Positions 32,090 to 42,185 are shown, counted from the stretch's first letter. The stretch is DNA of 64,000 bases from Pelomonas saccharophila_A (GCF_031458095.1 NZ_JAVDXU010000001.1:682001-746000), one strand, 5' to 3'. Notes: generated from the sequence alone by a model not told the origin. Made by a program: numbers and translations.

Positions 32090-33100
32090 ATGTCCTTCTT
32101 CCTGCCCACCCGCCGTGCCGTTCTGGCCCTGCTCGCCGCCTCGGCCGCCCTGCCCGCCTTTGCGTCCGACCCGGCCCTGCTGAACGTCTCGTATGACGTC
32201 GCGCGCGAGCTCTACAAGCAGATCAACCCGGCCTTCATCGCCGCGCAGAAGGCCAAGGGCCAGGCCGTCAGCGTCAACCAGAGCCATGGCGGCTCCAGCA
32301 AGCAGATCGGCGCCGTCATCGGCGGCCTGGAAGCCGACGTCGTGACGATGAACCAGGCGACCGACGTGGACCAGCTCGCCAGCGCCGGCCTGACGCCGGC
32401 CGACTGGCGCAGCCGCTTCCCCAACAACGCAGCGCCCTATTCGTCGACCATGACCTTCCTCGTGCGCAAGGGCAACCCCAAGGGCATCAAGGACTGGAGC
32501 GACCTGGCCCGCCCCGGCGTGCAGGTCATCATCCCCAACCCCAAGGTCACCGGCAACGGCCGCTACAGCTATCTGGCCCTCTGGGGCAGCGTCATCGCCA
32601 ATGGCGGCAGCGAGGCCCAGGCGAAGGAGCTGGTCACCAAGGTGCTGACCAATGTGCCGGTGCTGGACGGCGGCGGCCGCGGCGCCACCACCACCTTCAC
32701 GCAGCGTGGCATCGGCGATGTGCTGGTCACCTTCGAGGCCGAGGTCGAGTTGATCGAGAACGAGTTCGGCAAGGGCCAGTTCGAGCAGGTCAACCCCAGC
32801 ATTTCCATCGAGACCGATGCCCCCGTGGCCATCGTCGACAAGGTGGCGGCCAAGAAGGGCACAGCGGCCCTGGCCAAGGCTTACCTCGACTTCCACTGGA
32901 CGCCGGAAGGCCAGGAAATCATCGCGAAGAACAACTTCCGTCCGCGCGACCCGGCCGTCTTCAAGAAGCACGCCCAGCGCTTCGCCAACATCAAGCTGTT
33001 CACCGTCGACCAGACGCTGGGTGGCTGGGCCAAGGTCAGCAAGCAGCACTTCGCGGACGGCGGCACGTTTGACCAGGTGATGGCGAGCATCAAACGCTAG
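32090..33100 (+). CDS. sbp: Sulfate/thiosulfate-binding protein
   Basis: A 336-residue periplasmic binding protein with a signal peptide (RRAVLALLAASAALPAFA, cut before SDP). Family motifs are present: LLNVSYDVARELYKQINPAF, QSHGGSSKQIGAVIGGLEADVVTMNQA, LVRKGNPKGIKDW and FEAEVELIENEFG. It is the first gene of an sbp-cysT-cysW-cysA operon. The gap to cysT holds the short copy of a dispersed repeat. A second, distinct sulfate-binding protein is encoded at 39848. Confidence 0.95.
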   Translation: MSFFLPTRRAVLALLAASAALPAFASDPALLNVSYDVARELYKQINPAFIAAQKAKGQAVSVNQSHGGSSKQIGAVIGGLEADVVTMNQATDVDQLASAGLTPADWRSRFPNNAAPYSSTMTFLVRKGNPKGIKDWSDLARPGVQVIIPNPKVTGNGRYSYLALWGSVIANGGSEAQAKELVTKVLTNVPVLDGGGRGATTTFTQRGIGDVLVTFEAEVELIENEFGKGQFEQVNPSISIETDAPVAIVDKVAAKKGTAALAKAYLDFHWTPEGQEIIAKNNFRPRDPAVFKKHAQRFANIKLFTVDQTLGGWAKVSKQHFADGGTFDQVMASIKR

Positions 33101-33102
33101 AC

Positions 33103-33247
33103 ATGAAGCCCCTCGCCCAGCTTGCCTCGCTGAACGCGGGCAAGTCTGGTCGGTCCCCCGTGGGGACGGCGATGCTTGCGGCGTCGAGCCGCAAGCACAT
33201 CGCCCGCCGCGGGCCGGCTAGGGAGCGGCCCGGCGCTCGGCCCGCAA
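33103..33247 (+). repeat. Intra-operonic dispersed repeat, short copy (145 bp)
   Basis: It starts ATGAAGCCCCTCGCCCAGC two bases after the sbp stop and ends CTCGGCCCGCAA, with the same hairpin GCTTGCGGC-N5-GCCGCAAGC (33174-33196) as the copy at 9848-10076. It lacks the ~84-bp central section of that copy. It lies in the direction of transcription, between the first two genes of the sulfate operon. Confidence 0.85.
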
Positions 33248-33268
33248 CGCAGAACCTATAACTTCGAC

Positions 33269-34138
33269 ATGGCATCCTTCTCTCTAGGTCGACGACGCGT
33301 GCTGCCCGGCTTTGCCCCGACGCTGGGCTTCACGCTGTTCTACCTGTCCCTCATCGTGCTGGTGCCGCTGGCCGCGGTCTTTCTGAAGTCCTCGGGCCAT
33401 GGCTTCGACGCCTTCTGGGCCGCCGCCACGTCACCGCGCGTGATGGCCTCCTACAAGCTCAGCTTCGGCGCCTCGTTGATCGCCGCCCTCATCAATCTCT
33501 TCTTCGGCCTCATCCTGGCCTGGTGCATCGTGCGTTATGAGTTCCCGGGCAAGAAGCTCGTGGATGCGCTGATCGACCTGCCTTTCGCCCTGCCCACCGC
33601 CGTGGCCGGCATCGCGCTGACGGCCCTGTACGCGCCCAATGGCTGGGTCGGTTCGATGTTTGCACCCGGCGGCGTGTTCGCGCCGCTGTTCGGCGAGAAC
33701 GGCACCAAGATCGCCTTCACGCCGCTGGGCGTGCTGCTGGCCCTGATCTTCATCGGCCTGCCCTTCATCGTGCGCACCGTGCAGCCGGTGCTGGAGGACA
33801 TGGAGACCGAGCTCGAGGAAGCCGCCGCATCGCTGGGCGCCCAGCGCTGGACGACCTTCCGCTATGTGGTGCTGCCGACGCTGACGCCGGCCCTGCTGAC
33901 CGGCTTTGCGCTGGCCTTCGCGCGCGCCGTTGGCGAATACGGCTCGGTGATCTTCATCGCCGGCAACATCCCCATGGTCAGCGAGATCACGCCGCTGATG
34001 ATCATCGCCAAGCTGGAGCAGTACGACTATGTGGGCGCCACGGCGATTGCCGCCGTCATGCTGATCGTCAGCTTCGTGCTGCTGCTCATCATCAACGGCC
34101 TGCAGGCCTGGAGCAGCAGCCGGGGAACGCGCAAATGA
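33269..34138 (+). CDS. cysT: Sulfate ABC transporter permease CysT
   Basis: A 289-residue permease with six helices and the coupling motif EEAAASLGAQRWTTFRYVVLPTLTPALLTG. It starts at ATG 33269 (MASFSLGRRRVLPGF). The upstream in-frame reading is repeat sequence and is excluded. It overlaps cysW by 4 bp (ATGA). Confidence 0.95.
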   Translation: MASFSLGRRRVLPGFAPTLGFTLFYLSLIVLVPLAAVFLKSSGHGFDAFWAAATSPRVMASYKLSFGASLIAALINLFFGLILAWCIVRYEFPGKKLVDALIDLPFALPTAVAGIALTALYAPNGWVGSMFAPGGVFAPLFGENGTKIAFTPLGVLLALIFIGLPFIVRTVQPVLEDMETELEEAAASLGAQRWTTFRYVVLPTLTPALLTGFALAFARAVGEYGSVIFIAGNIPMVSEITPLMIIAKLEQYDYVGATAIAAVMLIVSFVLLLIINGLQAWSSSRGTRK

Positions 34139-35015
34139 GCACCGCCCTGCACCTCGCCCCGGCGCGCGCCCGCGCCAAATACCAGGACAACCCCGCCACG
34201 CGCGAATCCACAGGCGTGCGGCTGACGCTGCTGGTGCTGGGCCTGGGTTTCTTCGCCATCTTCCTGCTGCTGCCGCTGGTGGCCGTCTTCACCGAGGCGC
34301 TGCGCAAGGGCTGGGAGCTGTATTTCTCGTCGCTGGCCGACGAAGAGACCTTCTCGGCCATCAAGCTCACGCTGACCGCGGCCTTCATCGCCGTGCCGCT
34401 CAATCTCGTGTTCGGCGTCAGCGCCGCCTGGCTGATCGCCAAGCACGAGTTCCGCGGCAAGCAGCTGCTGATCACGCTGATCGACCTGCCCTTCTCGGTT
34501 TCGCCCGTCGTCGCCGGCCTGATGTATGTGCTGATCTTCGGCGCCCAGGGCTGGTTCGGGCCCTGGCTGCAGGAGCACGACATCAAGATCATCTTCGCCG
34601 TGCCCGGCATCGTGCTGGCGACCGTCTTCGTGACCTTCCCCTTCGTCGCCCGCGAGCTGATCCCGCTGATGCAGGCCCAGGGCAAGGACGAGGAAGAAGC
34701 CGCGACGGTGCTCGGCGCCAGCGGCTGGCAGACCTTCCGCCGCGTCACCCTGCCCAATATCAAATGGGGGCTGCTGTACGGCGTCATCCTGTGCAATGCA
34801 CGCGCCATGGGCGAGTTCGGCGCCGTGTCGGTCGTCTCCGGCCATGTGCGCGGCCTGACCAACACGCTGCCGCTGCATGTCGAGATCCTCTACAACGAAT
34901 ACCAGTTCGCGGCTGCCTTTGCCGTCGCGTCCCTGCTGGCGCTGCTCGCGCTGGTGACGCTGGTGATCAAGCAATTCATCGAGTGGCGTGCCAGCCAGTC
35001 GGTTAAGGAAGCGTG

Positions 35016-35016
<1 letters not shown>
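34135..35016 (+). CDS. cysW: Sulfate ABC transporter permease CysW
   Basis: A 293-residue permease paired with CysT, with the conserved DLPFSVSPVVAGLMYVL stretch and coupling motif EEEAATVLGASGWQTFRRVTLPNIKWGL. It overlaps cysT by 4 bp and cysA by one base (TGATG). Confidence 0.95.
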
Positions 35017-36074
<1,058 letters not shown>

Positions 36075-36105
36075 GCTTGAACCCCTAACTTGCCGGCCAC
36101 GCAGC

Positions 36106-36123
36106 CTCCCCAAGCCTGGGGAG
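36106..36123 (+). terminator. Hairpin after cysA
   Basis: CTCCCC-N6-GGGGAG, 31 bp after the cysA stop, followed by a second short stem (GCGGC-TG-GCCGC). There is no U-run. Confidence 0.45.
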
Positions 36124-36223
36124 AGCGGCTGGCCGCTCGGCGCAGCCCCGCCTAGTCTTTGGCTCACGGGGGCCACCGCCGGCATGGGCTCCGACCTACC
36201 ACGACGCCGGCCGGGAGATGCCC

Positions 36224-36505
36224 ATGGCTGGCTTCACCACCGCGCGCCTGTGCGTCGCGCTCATCCTGGTCTGCGTCTGCGCGGCCCCCTCGCTCGCTGC
36301 GGCCAAGCCCCAGGCGATGGGCGCCAAGGCCCGCAACGACAGCAAGCCGCTGCGCTTCGATCCCCCCGCCGCCGGCCCGACCCAACCGGGCAACGCCGGC
36401 TATGACGCCTGTGTCGACCAGCCCTCACCGGACGGCGCCACCATCGACTGCCAGGCGCTGCAGCGCACTGCCGTCGCCGCCAAGCCCAAGCCGCGACGGC
36501 GCTGA
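36224..36505 (+). CDS. Small exported protein, unknown
   Basis: A 93-residue protein starting MAGFTTARLCVALILVCVC, with GGGAG 6 bases before this ATG (an ATG two codons earlier would overlap it). The signal peptide is cut near LAAA. The mature part is about 65 residues, Pro/Ala/Lys-rich with two Cys (GYDACVDQP; TIDCQAL) that could pair, and ends in a basic KPKPRRR tail. No family was recognised. Confidence 0.6.
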   Translation: MAGFTTARLCVALILVCVCAAPSLAAAKPQAMGAKARNDSKPLRFDPPAAGPTQPGNAGYDACVDQPSPDGATIDCQALQRTAVAAKPKPRRR

Positions 36506-36600
36506 TATTCGGCACCCGCATGCGCTGCTGAGGATTGCTTCCTTCCCTGCGAGGGGCGGGGTGCACACACTGGTTCCACACCCATCCCCTGGAGCCTCCC

Positions 36601-36819
36601 GTGAGCATCACCGCCATCAATGTCCGCAACCAGTTCCGCGGCACCATCAAGGAAATCATCGAAGGACCGGTCGTCTCCGAGGTCGACGTCGTCACGCGCA
36701 ACGGCGACGTCGTCACCTCGGTCATCACGACGCGCTCGGTCAAGGACCTCGGCCTGGAGGTCGGCCGCGAGGTCGTCGCCCTCGTCAAGTCCACCGAGGT
36801 GTCCCTGGCCGTGTTCTGA
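36601..36819 (+). CDS. mop: Solitary molbindin (single mop/TOBE domain)
   Basis: A 72-residue protein with GTG start at 36601 and GGAG upstream. The whole protein is one mop domain: SITAINVRNQFRGTIKEIIEG, then SEVDVVTRNGDVVTSVIT and VALVKSTEVSLAV. Such proteins form hexamers that store molybdate or tungstate in the cytosol. It resembles each of the two mop domains of ModE in this window. Its site beside sulfate transport genes may reflect oxyanion cross-talk. Confidence 0.9.
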   Translation: MSITAINVRNQFRGTIKEIIEGPVVSEVDVVTRNGDVVTSVITTRSVKDLGLEVGREVVALVKSTEVSLAVF

Positions 36820-36829
36820 GGGCGACTCC

Positions 36830-37429
36830 ATGCCATACCGCCCACCGCGCGTCCTCATCATTCCGGGCCTGAACGACAGCGGCCCGACGCATTGGCAGAC
36901 CTGGCTGCAGAGCCAGTACCGCGACGCCCGCCGTGTCACGCAGCGTGACCCGAGCAGGCCGGAGCTGGAGCGCTGGGCCGAACGCATCCAGCGCACGCTG
37001 GAGGTGGCCGCGACATCAGACGGACAGGGCGAATGGCTGGCCGTCGCCCACAGCTTCGGCTGCCTGGCCCTGGCCCGCCATCTCGCCGACCACCCGGACT
37101 CGCCGGTGCGCGAGGCCCTCTTCGTCGCGCCCGCCGAGCCCGACAAGTTCGGCATCGCCGAATCCCTGCCCCACCAGCGCCTGCCGCGGCGCTCACGCCT
37201 GATCGCCAGCAGCACTGACCCTTGGATGAGCGCCGCCAGCGCCGCGCGCTGGGCGCATCGCTGGGGCGCCAGCTACAGCAATCTGGGGCCGGTCGGCCAT
37301 ATCAATGCCGAGGCTGGCTTCGGGCCCTTCCCCATCGCCAAGAGCTGGGTGGAGGCAGCAAGGGCACGGCATGCCGCCGAGCAGCGGCCCAGACATGCGG
37401 AGTTCAGGGAGTGGGCGTTCGCGGTCTAG
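36830..37429 (+). CDS. RBBP9/YdeN-family serine hydrolase
   Basis: A 199-residue alpha/beta hydrolase of the RBBP9/YdeN type: IIPGLNDSGPTHWQTWLQ at the N-terminus, nucleophile Ser in VAHSFGCLALAR, and His in VGHINAEAGFGPFP. No signal peptide, so cytosolic. It starts 10 bases after the molbindin stop and may be co-transcribed. The substrate is unknown. Its 3' end overlaps a small minus-strand reading frame. Confidence 0.9.
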   Translation: MPYRPPRVLIIPGLNDSGPTHWQTWLQSQYRDARRVTQRDPSRPELERWAERIQRTLEVAATSDGQGEWLAVAHSFGCLALARHLADHPDSPVREALFVAPAEPDKFGIAESLPHQRLPRRSRLIASSTDPWMSAASAARWAHRWGASYSNLGPVGHINAEAGFGPFPIAKSWVEAARARHAAEQRPRHAEFREWAFAV

Positions 37430-37682
37430 CGTCGGCGGGCATCACCCACTCCGATTCAGCGACGCCATAGGCCCCCTCGGCGCTGGCCAAAGCCTCTTCC
37501 AGGGTTTCATGCCACGAGTCCGCGGCATAGCGTCCATCCAGCGACTGATAAGTGAGCAAGAAGTTCTTGTCTCCGTCATCGGTGACCTCAAACCGGAACT
37601 CAAGCTCAAGCGCGTTGTCGTCGCGACCAGCCGCTGTTTGGATGCCCGAGGATGCGTACCACGCGGCTTGCGATGCTTGCAT
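37404..37682 (-). CDS. Small acidic protein, unknown
   Basis: A reading frame of 92 codons (the start could be further in) with a coherent acidic composition: DDNALELEFRFEVTDDGDKNFLLTYQSLDGRYAADSWHETLEEALASAEGAYGV. It looks like a compact alpha-beta fold of an uncharacterised small-protein family, possibly immunity-like, but no partner toxin is present. It overlaps the end of the RBBP9-type gene by 26 bp. The DNA around its start (37630-37700) is less GC-rich than its neighbours. Confidence 0.5.
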   Translation of the reverse strand: MQASQAAWYASSGIQTAAGRDDNALELEFRFEVTDDGDKNFLLTYQSLDGRYAADSWHETLEEALASAEGAYGVAESEWVMPADARPRTPTP

Positions 37683-37804
37683 AGGACTTCATTGACGTGC
37701 TCTGACGAATGAGTTCAGCGTCGCTTCAGGCGGCCCGCTGTGTCGGAGGTGCCATCGCAACGAACACCTGCACCAGGCACCGGCAAGACGCTGTCATGCC
37801 TTGC

Positions 37805-38686
37805 CTAGGTCAGCGCCTGCTTGAACACCGCCAGCGTGCGGTCCCAGGCCAACTGGGCCGACACCGGGTCATAGCGCGGCGTCGTGTCGTTGTTGAAGCC
37901 ATGCTGGGTGCCGGCGTAGACGAACTGCTCGTAGCGCACGCCGGCGGCCTTCAACGCCGCCTCATAGGCCGGCCAGCTGGCGTTGACGCGCTCGTCGTTG
38001 CCCGCATAGTTCAGCAGCAGCCGCGCCTTGATGCGCGGCACATCCTCCAGCGCCGGCGCGCCGCCGTAGAAGGGCACGGCCACGGCCAGCTCCGGCACCT
38101 GTGTGGCCACGTAGTTGGCCAATGAGCCGCCCCAGCAGAAACCGACGACGCCGAGCTTGCCGTTGGCATCCGGCAGCGTCAGCAGGCCACGCGCCGCGGC
38201 AATGATGTCGGCGCGCGTCCTGGCCGCGTCCAGCTTGCCGAAAAGTTCGCGCGCCTTGTCCTCGTCGCCCGGATAGCCGCCCAGCGGCGCCAGTGCATCG
38301 GGCGCATAGGCGACGTAGCCGGCCAGCGCGACGCGGCGCGCGATGTCCTCGATATGCGGGTTCAGGCCGCGGTTCTCGTGCACGACCAGCACGGCCGGCA
38401 GCTTGCCCGCGGCGCTCGCCGGCTTGGCCAGATAGCCTTGCACCTTGCCGTTGCCCTGCGGCGAATCGAAAGCCTGGCGGCGCGTGACCAGGCGCGGGTC
38501 ATCGGGCTTGACCTGCTGGGCCGCCGCGAAATCGGGGCTCAGCGCGGCGAGCAGGGCCGCGGCGCCGGCCGGGCCGCCCGTGAAGGCGGTCGCCTGTTCC
38601 AGAAAGCCGCGCCGGCTCAGGTCGCCATGCACATAGCGGTCGAACAAGGGCCAGGCCTGGGCGGGGATGTCGTTCGGAGGGGTCAT
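37805..38686 (-). CDS. Dienelactone hydrolase family protein
   Basis: A 293-residue alpha/beta hydrolase starting MTPPNDIPAQAWPLF. A twin-Arg stretch (LSRRGFLEQATAF) before a weak hydrophobic region suggests Tat export. The catalytic set is the DLH type: Glu in VHENRGLNPHI, nucleophile Cys in GVVGFCWGGSLAN, Asp in NYAGNDERVN and His in GTQHGFNNDT. It is divergent from the CysB/Cbl-type regulator. The substrate is unknown. Confidence 0.9.
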   Translation of the reverse strand: MTPPNDIPAQAWPLFDRYVHGDLSRRGFLEQATAFTGGPAGAAALLAALSPDFAAAQQVKPDDPRLVTRRQAFDSPQGNGKVQGYLAKPASAAGKLPAVLVVHENRGLNPHIEDIARRVALAGYVAYAPDALAPLGGYPGDEDKARELFGKLDAARTRADIIAAARGLLTLPDANGKLGVVGFCWGGSLANYVATQVPELAVAVPFYGGAPALEDVPRIKARLLLNYAGNDERVNASWPAYEAALKAAGVRYEQFVYAGTQHGFNNDTTPRYDPVSAQLAWDRTLAVFKQALT

Positions 38687-38805
38687 CGCCGGTGTCCTTA
38701 TGCGTCGGAACTCCAACTTTAGTGGGACTACCCCGCAAGAAGTGAATATCGATATCGCGAATGGTTCGACGACAGATGCGGCCGCGCTTCGCAGAATCGC
38801 GCCGC

Positions 38806-39771
38806 ATGAACTTCCAGCAGCTCCGCTCCGTCCGTGAGGCCCAACGCCGCGGCTTCAACCTGACCGAAGTCGCCCAGGCCCTGCACACCTCCCAGCCCGG
38901 CGTCAGCCGCCAGATCCGCGAACTGGAGGAGGAACTCGGCATCGAGCTCTTCGTGCGCGTGGGCAAGCGACTGACCGGCCTGACCGAGCCGGGCGAGCAG
39001 GTCCTGCCTGTCATCGAGCGTCTGCTGCTGGAGGCCGAAAACCTCAAGCGCGCCGCCGATGACTTCGCCCAGGCCGGCAGCGGCCGCCTGCGCATCGCCG
39101 CCACCCACAGCCAGGCCCGCTATGCGCTGCCGCCTGCCGTGCGCGACTTCCGCGCCCATCACCCCGATGTCAGCCTGCACCTGCAGCAGGGCTCACCGCA
39201 GCAGATCGCCCGCCTGCTGCTGGATGGTGAAGCGGACGTCGGCATCGCCACCGAGGCGCTGGCTCAGTACCCCGAGCTCGTCGCCCTGCCCTGCTACCGC
39301 TGGACCCACTCGGTCGTGGTGCCGCCCGGCCATCCGCTGCTGGAAGGCCCGCTGACCCTGCCGCGGCTGGCCCAGTTCCCCATCGTCACCTACGAGCCCG
39401 GCTACACCGGCCGCTCCCACATCGACGAGGCCTTCGCCGCCGCCCAGCTGTCGCCCCACATCGTGCTGAGCGCCATGGATGCCGACGTCATCAAGACCTA
39501 TGTGGAACTCGGCCTGGGTGTGGGCATCGTCGCCGCCATCGCCTTCGACGAGGAGCGCGACCGCCACCTGCGCGCCATCGACGCCCGCCACTTGTTCGAG
39601 GACAACATGACGCGGCTGGCCGTGCGCCGCAGCGCCTATCTGCGCGACTACATCTATGAGTTCATCCAGACCTTTGCCTCGCCGCTGAAGCGGGAGGTCG
39701 TGGACGCTGCACGCCACGAGCTGCCCCCGGTTGCCGCCGAACCTGTGTTGGCCTGGTCAAAGGCTGCATGA
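38806..39771 (+). CDS. CysB/Cbl-type LysR regulator of sulfur assimilation
   Basis: A 321-residue LysR regulator of the CysB/Cbl subgroup: MNFQQLRSVREAQRRGFNLTEVAQALHTSQPGVSRQIRELE helix-turn-helix, then an effector domain with THSQARYALP and the ETYIKTYVELGLGVGIV-like segment (VIKTYVELGLGVGIVAAIAF). CysB responds to N-acetylserine and Cbl to adenosine phosphosulfate; the sequence alone does not tell which. It is flanked by sulfate transport genes on both sides. Confidence 0.92.
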   Translation: MNFQQLRSVREAQRRGFNLTEVAQALHTSQPGVSRQIRELEEELGIELFVRVGKRLTGLTEPGEQVLPVIERLLLEAENLKRAADDFAQAGSGRLRIAATHSQARYALPPAVRDFRAHHPDVSLHLQQGSPQQIARLLLDGEADVGIATEALAQYPELVALPCYRWTHSVVVPPGHPLLEGPLTLPRLAQFPIVTYEPGYTGRSHIDEAFAAAQLSPHIVLSAMDADVIKTYVELGLGVGIVAAIAFDEERDRHLRAIDARHLFEDNMTRLAVRRSAYLRDYIYEFIQTFASPLKREVVDAARHELPPVAAEPVLAWSKAA

Positions 39772-39847
39772 GCTTGCGCGAACTCCTTCTTTGCTGACGC
39801 CTGTCCTCATCCCTAGAGTGAACCGCTCCACCCCTAACTCAAACACC

Positions 39848-40840
39848 ATGCGCCGCCTTCTCACCGCTCTCTCCCTCGCTCTCGCCGCCACCGGCGCCTT
39901 TGCCCAGACCTCCCTGCTCAATGTCTCCTACGACCCGACGCGCGAGCTCTACCAGGACTTCAACAAGGCCTTCGCGGCGCAATGGAAGGCCAAGACGGGC
40001 GAGACCGTCAGCATCAAGGCCTCGCACGGCGGCTCGGGCAAGCAGGCCCGCGCCGTCATCGACGGGCTGGAGGCCGATGTCGTCACCCTGGCCCTGGCCT
40101 ATGACATCGACGCCATCGCCGACCACAAGCTGCTGCCGCTGGACTGGCAGAAGAAGCTGCCCAACAACGCCAGCCCCTACACGTCGACCATCGTCTTCCT
40201 GGTGCGCAAGGGCAACCCGAAGAAGATCAGCAACTGGCCCGACCTGGCCCGCAGCGGCGTCGAGGTCATCACGCCCAACCCCAAGACCAGCGGCGGTGCG
40301 CGCTGGAACTATCTGGCGGCCTGGGGCTATGCGCTGAAGAACGGCGGCACGCCGGACTCGGCCAGGGACTTCGTCAAGCGCATCTATGCCAACACCAAGG
40401 TGCTGGACTCGGGTGCCCGTGGCTCGACGACGACCTTCGTCGAGCGCGGCATCGGCGACGTGCTGATCGCCTGGGAGAACGAGGCCTATCTGGCCGTCAA
40501 GGAACTCGGCCCGGACAAGTTCGAGATCGTCACGCCCAGCGTCTCCATCCTGGCCGAGCCGCCGGTGGCCATCGTCGACAAGGTCGTCGACAAGCGCGGC
40601 ACGCGCAAGCAGGCCGAGGCCTATCTGAACTACCTCTACAGCCCCGAGGGCCAGGAGATCGCGGCCAAGAACTACTACCGCCCGCGCGACGCCAAGGTCG
40701 CGGCCAAGTACGCCAAGACCTTCGCTCCGGTCAAGCTCTTCACCATCGACGAACTCTTCGGCACCTGGCGCCAGGCGCAAAAGACGCACTTTGACGACGG
40801 CGGTGTGTTCGACAAGATCTACACGCCGGGGGCGAAGTAA
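39848..40840 (+). CDS. Second sulfate-binding protein
   Basis: A 330-residue periplasmic binding protein, paralogous to the one at 32090 (LLNVSYDPTRELYQDFNKAF; ASHGGSGKQARAVIDGLEADVVTLALAYDID). Signal peptide MRRLLTALSLALAATGAFA, cut before QTS. It stands alone, without permeases, after the CysB/Cbl-type gene, and could share CysTWA. Here the binding-site region reads LALAYDID where the first protein has MNQATDVD, so ligand preference may differ. Confidence 0.93.
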   Translation: MRRLLTALSLALAATGAFAQTSLLNVSYDPTRELYQDFNKAFAAQWKAKTGETVSIKASHGGSGKQARAVIDGLEADVVTLALAYDIDAIADHKLLPLDWQKKLPNNASPYTSTIVFLVRKGNPKKISNWPDLARSGVEVITPNPKTSGGARWNYLAAWGYALKNGGTPDSARDFVKRIYANTKVLDSGARGSTTTFVERGIGDVLIAWENEAYLAVKELGPDKFEIVTPSVSILAEPPVAIVDKVVDKRGTRKQAEAYLNYLYSPEGQEIAAKNYYRPRDAKVAAKYAKTFAPVKLFTIDELFGTWRQAQKTHFDDGGVFDKIYTPGAK

Positions 40841-40854
40841 GCGCACCAGCGCCG

Positions 40855-41676
40855 TCAAAAGCGCAGATGGTCAACAACCTCCAGCGGGTAGTGACGCAGA
40901 AAGGCCCGCCGGAGTGCTCCTTCCGCGACAGCTCGCTCGAACATCTGCGTCAGCAGCGCCAGATCGGCGGAATCGAGATTGCGCCTGGCCAGGTAGACAC
41001 CGCTCTCCATCAGCGGCAGGCTCTCCAGCAACTCGATGCGAAAGGCCGTCTGCGACAGCGGCATCCGCGGCGCCAGGTCCAGGGCACCCTGCCCCGTCAC
41101 ATAGGGCAGCAGCGTGAAATCAGCGCGGCCCGCCCGCAGCATGCGGCTCAGCGCCTCGATGTCGGGCACGACATCGGCGCGTTTCTCCACCAGCAGCTGG
41201 TCGACGAAATCGCCATAGGCCGGACCGAAGTGGTAGCCGCGCACGAAAATGCCGCGCAGGCTCTTATCAGCGAGCAGCCGCCTCAGGTCGGCCGGCACCG
41301 GCGCACGGGCGCGTAGCGTCGCCACAGCCACACCCTGGCGGCTCAAGGGCACGAAGAGATGGGTCTGGTCGCGCTCGGGTTTGCGCAGCGCCGGCAAATA
41401 GAGATCGCCGTCCTGCGCATCGAACACCGTTCGGGCAGCGCGCGCACGCGGCACGACGCTGAACCGGAATTCGCATCCGACCAGGACGCCACGCTCGCGC
41501 AGCAGTTCCGGCAGCACGCCCTCGACGCGCTCGTCCTCGACGAACACCAGCCGGCCCGCCGGTGACACCGGCACATCGATCACGCGCGAACAGCCCGCCT
41601 CGGCAGCCGAGGCGACCCAACCGAGCGTCACCAGCGCCAGCCCTACCCTGAGCGGAATTCGACGACCGCCTTGCAT
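40855..41676 (-). CDS. Periplasmic solute-binding (family 3-like) protein
   Basis: A 273-residue protein with a signal peptide (VGLALVTLGWVASAAEA). It has two lobes resembling family 3 binding proteins (LVFVEDERVEGVLPELLRERGV; GIFVRGYHFGPAYGDFVDQL; ALSRMLRAGRADFTLLPY). There are no permease or ATPase genes beside it, so it may act as a sensor input or be an orphan. Ligand unknown. It is convergent with the second sulfate-binding protein. Confidence 0.75.
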   Translation of the reverse strand: MQGGRRIPLRVGLALVTLGWVASAAEAGCSRVIDVPVSPAGRLVFVEDERVEGVLPELLRERGVLVGCEFRFSVVPRARAARTVFDAQDGDLYLPALRKPERDQTHLFVPLSRQGVAVATLRARAPVPADLRRLLADKSLRGIFVRGYHFGPAYGDFVDQLLVEKRADVVPDIEALSRMLRAGRADFTLLPYVTGQGALDLAPRMPLSQTAFRIELLESLPLMESGVYLARRNLDSADLALLTQMFERAVAEGALRRAFLRHYPLEVVDHLRF

Positions 41677-41754
41677 GCGCCGACATTACTGCCTGAGTGC
41701 GCTGACAGCAAGCCTGCGAGTCCAGGGCGTGCATCGGCTGCACGCCCGACTGGC

Positions 41755-41928
41755 TCAGCGGCGTCGACATCGCCAGGTCATTCCGCCCAGGACGGCCACA
41801 CCGGCCAGCAGCAGGGCCGACGGCGCGGGCTCCGGCACGGCGGTGGTCACGGTCGTCAAGGTCACGTCGTCGATAAGGGTGGCTGACGCACTGCTGCCAT
41901 AGATGGTGAAGCCCGTCAGCGGGTTGAT
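41755..41928 (-). pseudogene. Decayed PEP-CTERM gene, C-terminal fragment only
   Basis: The minus strand encodes NPLTGFTIYGSSASATLIDDVTL followed by VPEPAPSALLLAGVAVLGG and MTWRCRRR then stop: a PEP-CTERM sorting signal with the preceding beta-sandwich end. An in-frame stop (41929-41931) sits directly upstream and no start or signal peptide is found, so the rest of the gene is gone. The two intact sigma-54-driven PEP-CTERM genes at 29167 and 62830 show the expected full form. Confidence 0.8.
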
Positions 41929-42185
41929 TCACGTTGGGGCAGGTTCCGGCTACTGCCGCGGACCTTGGCTGCCGCAATGTGGCCAGCGCGGGTATCCGGC
42001 ATGTCTGCGAAATATCACCACCTCGACACAAAGCGCCCTGCCCATGCGGGCCAGGCTACAAACCAGCAACATGAGGTCGGCCGACAGACACATTAGGGGG
42101 GCGACGGGTCTGCTAGCCTGCTGGAGTCAACCTCGGGCCAAGGCCGGTCGTTGGCCCCGGATTCAGCCCGAAAGGCCTGCCTGCG
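41929..42185. other. Non-coding gap upstream of DUF1800 gene
   Basis: No gene is supported here. The stretch begins at the broken end of the PEP-CTERM fragment and is less GC-rich in parts (42000-42110). It should contain the promoter of the DUF1800 gene; I saw no clear sigma-54 site. Confidence 0.5.
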
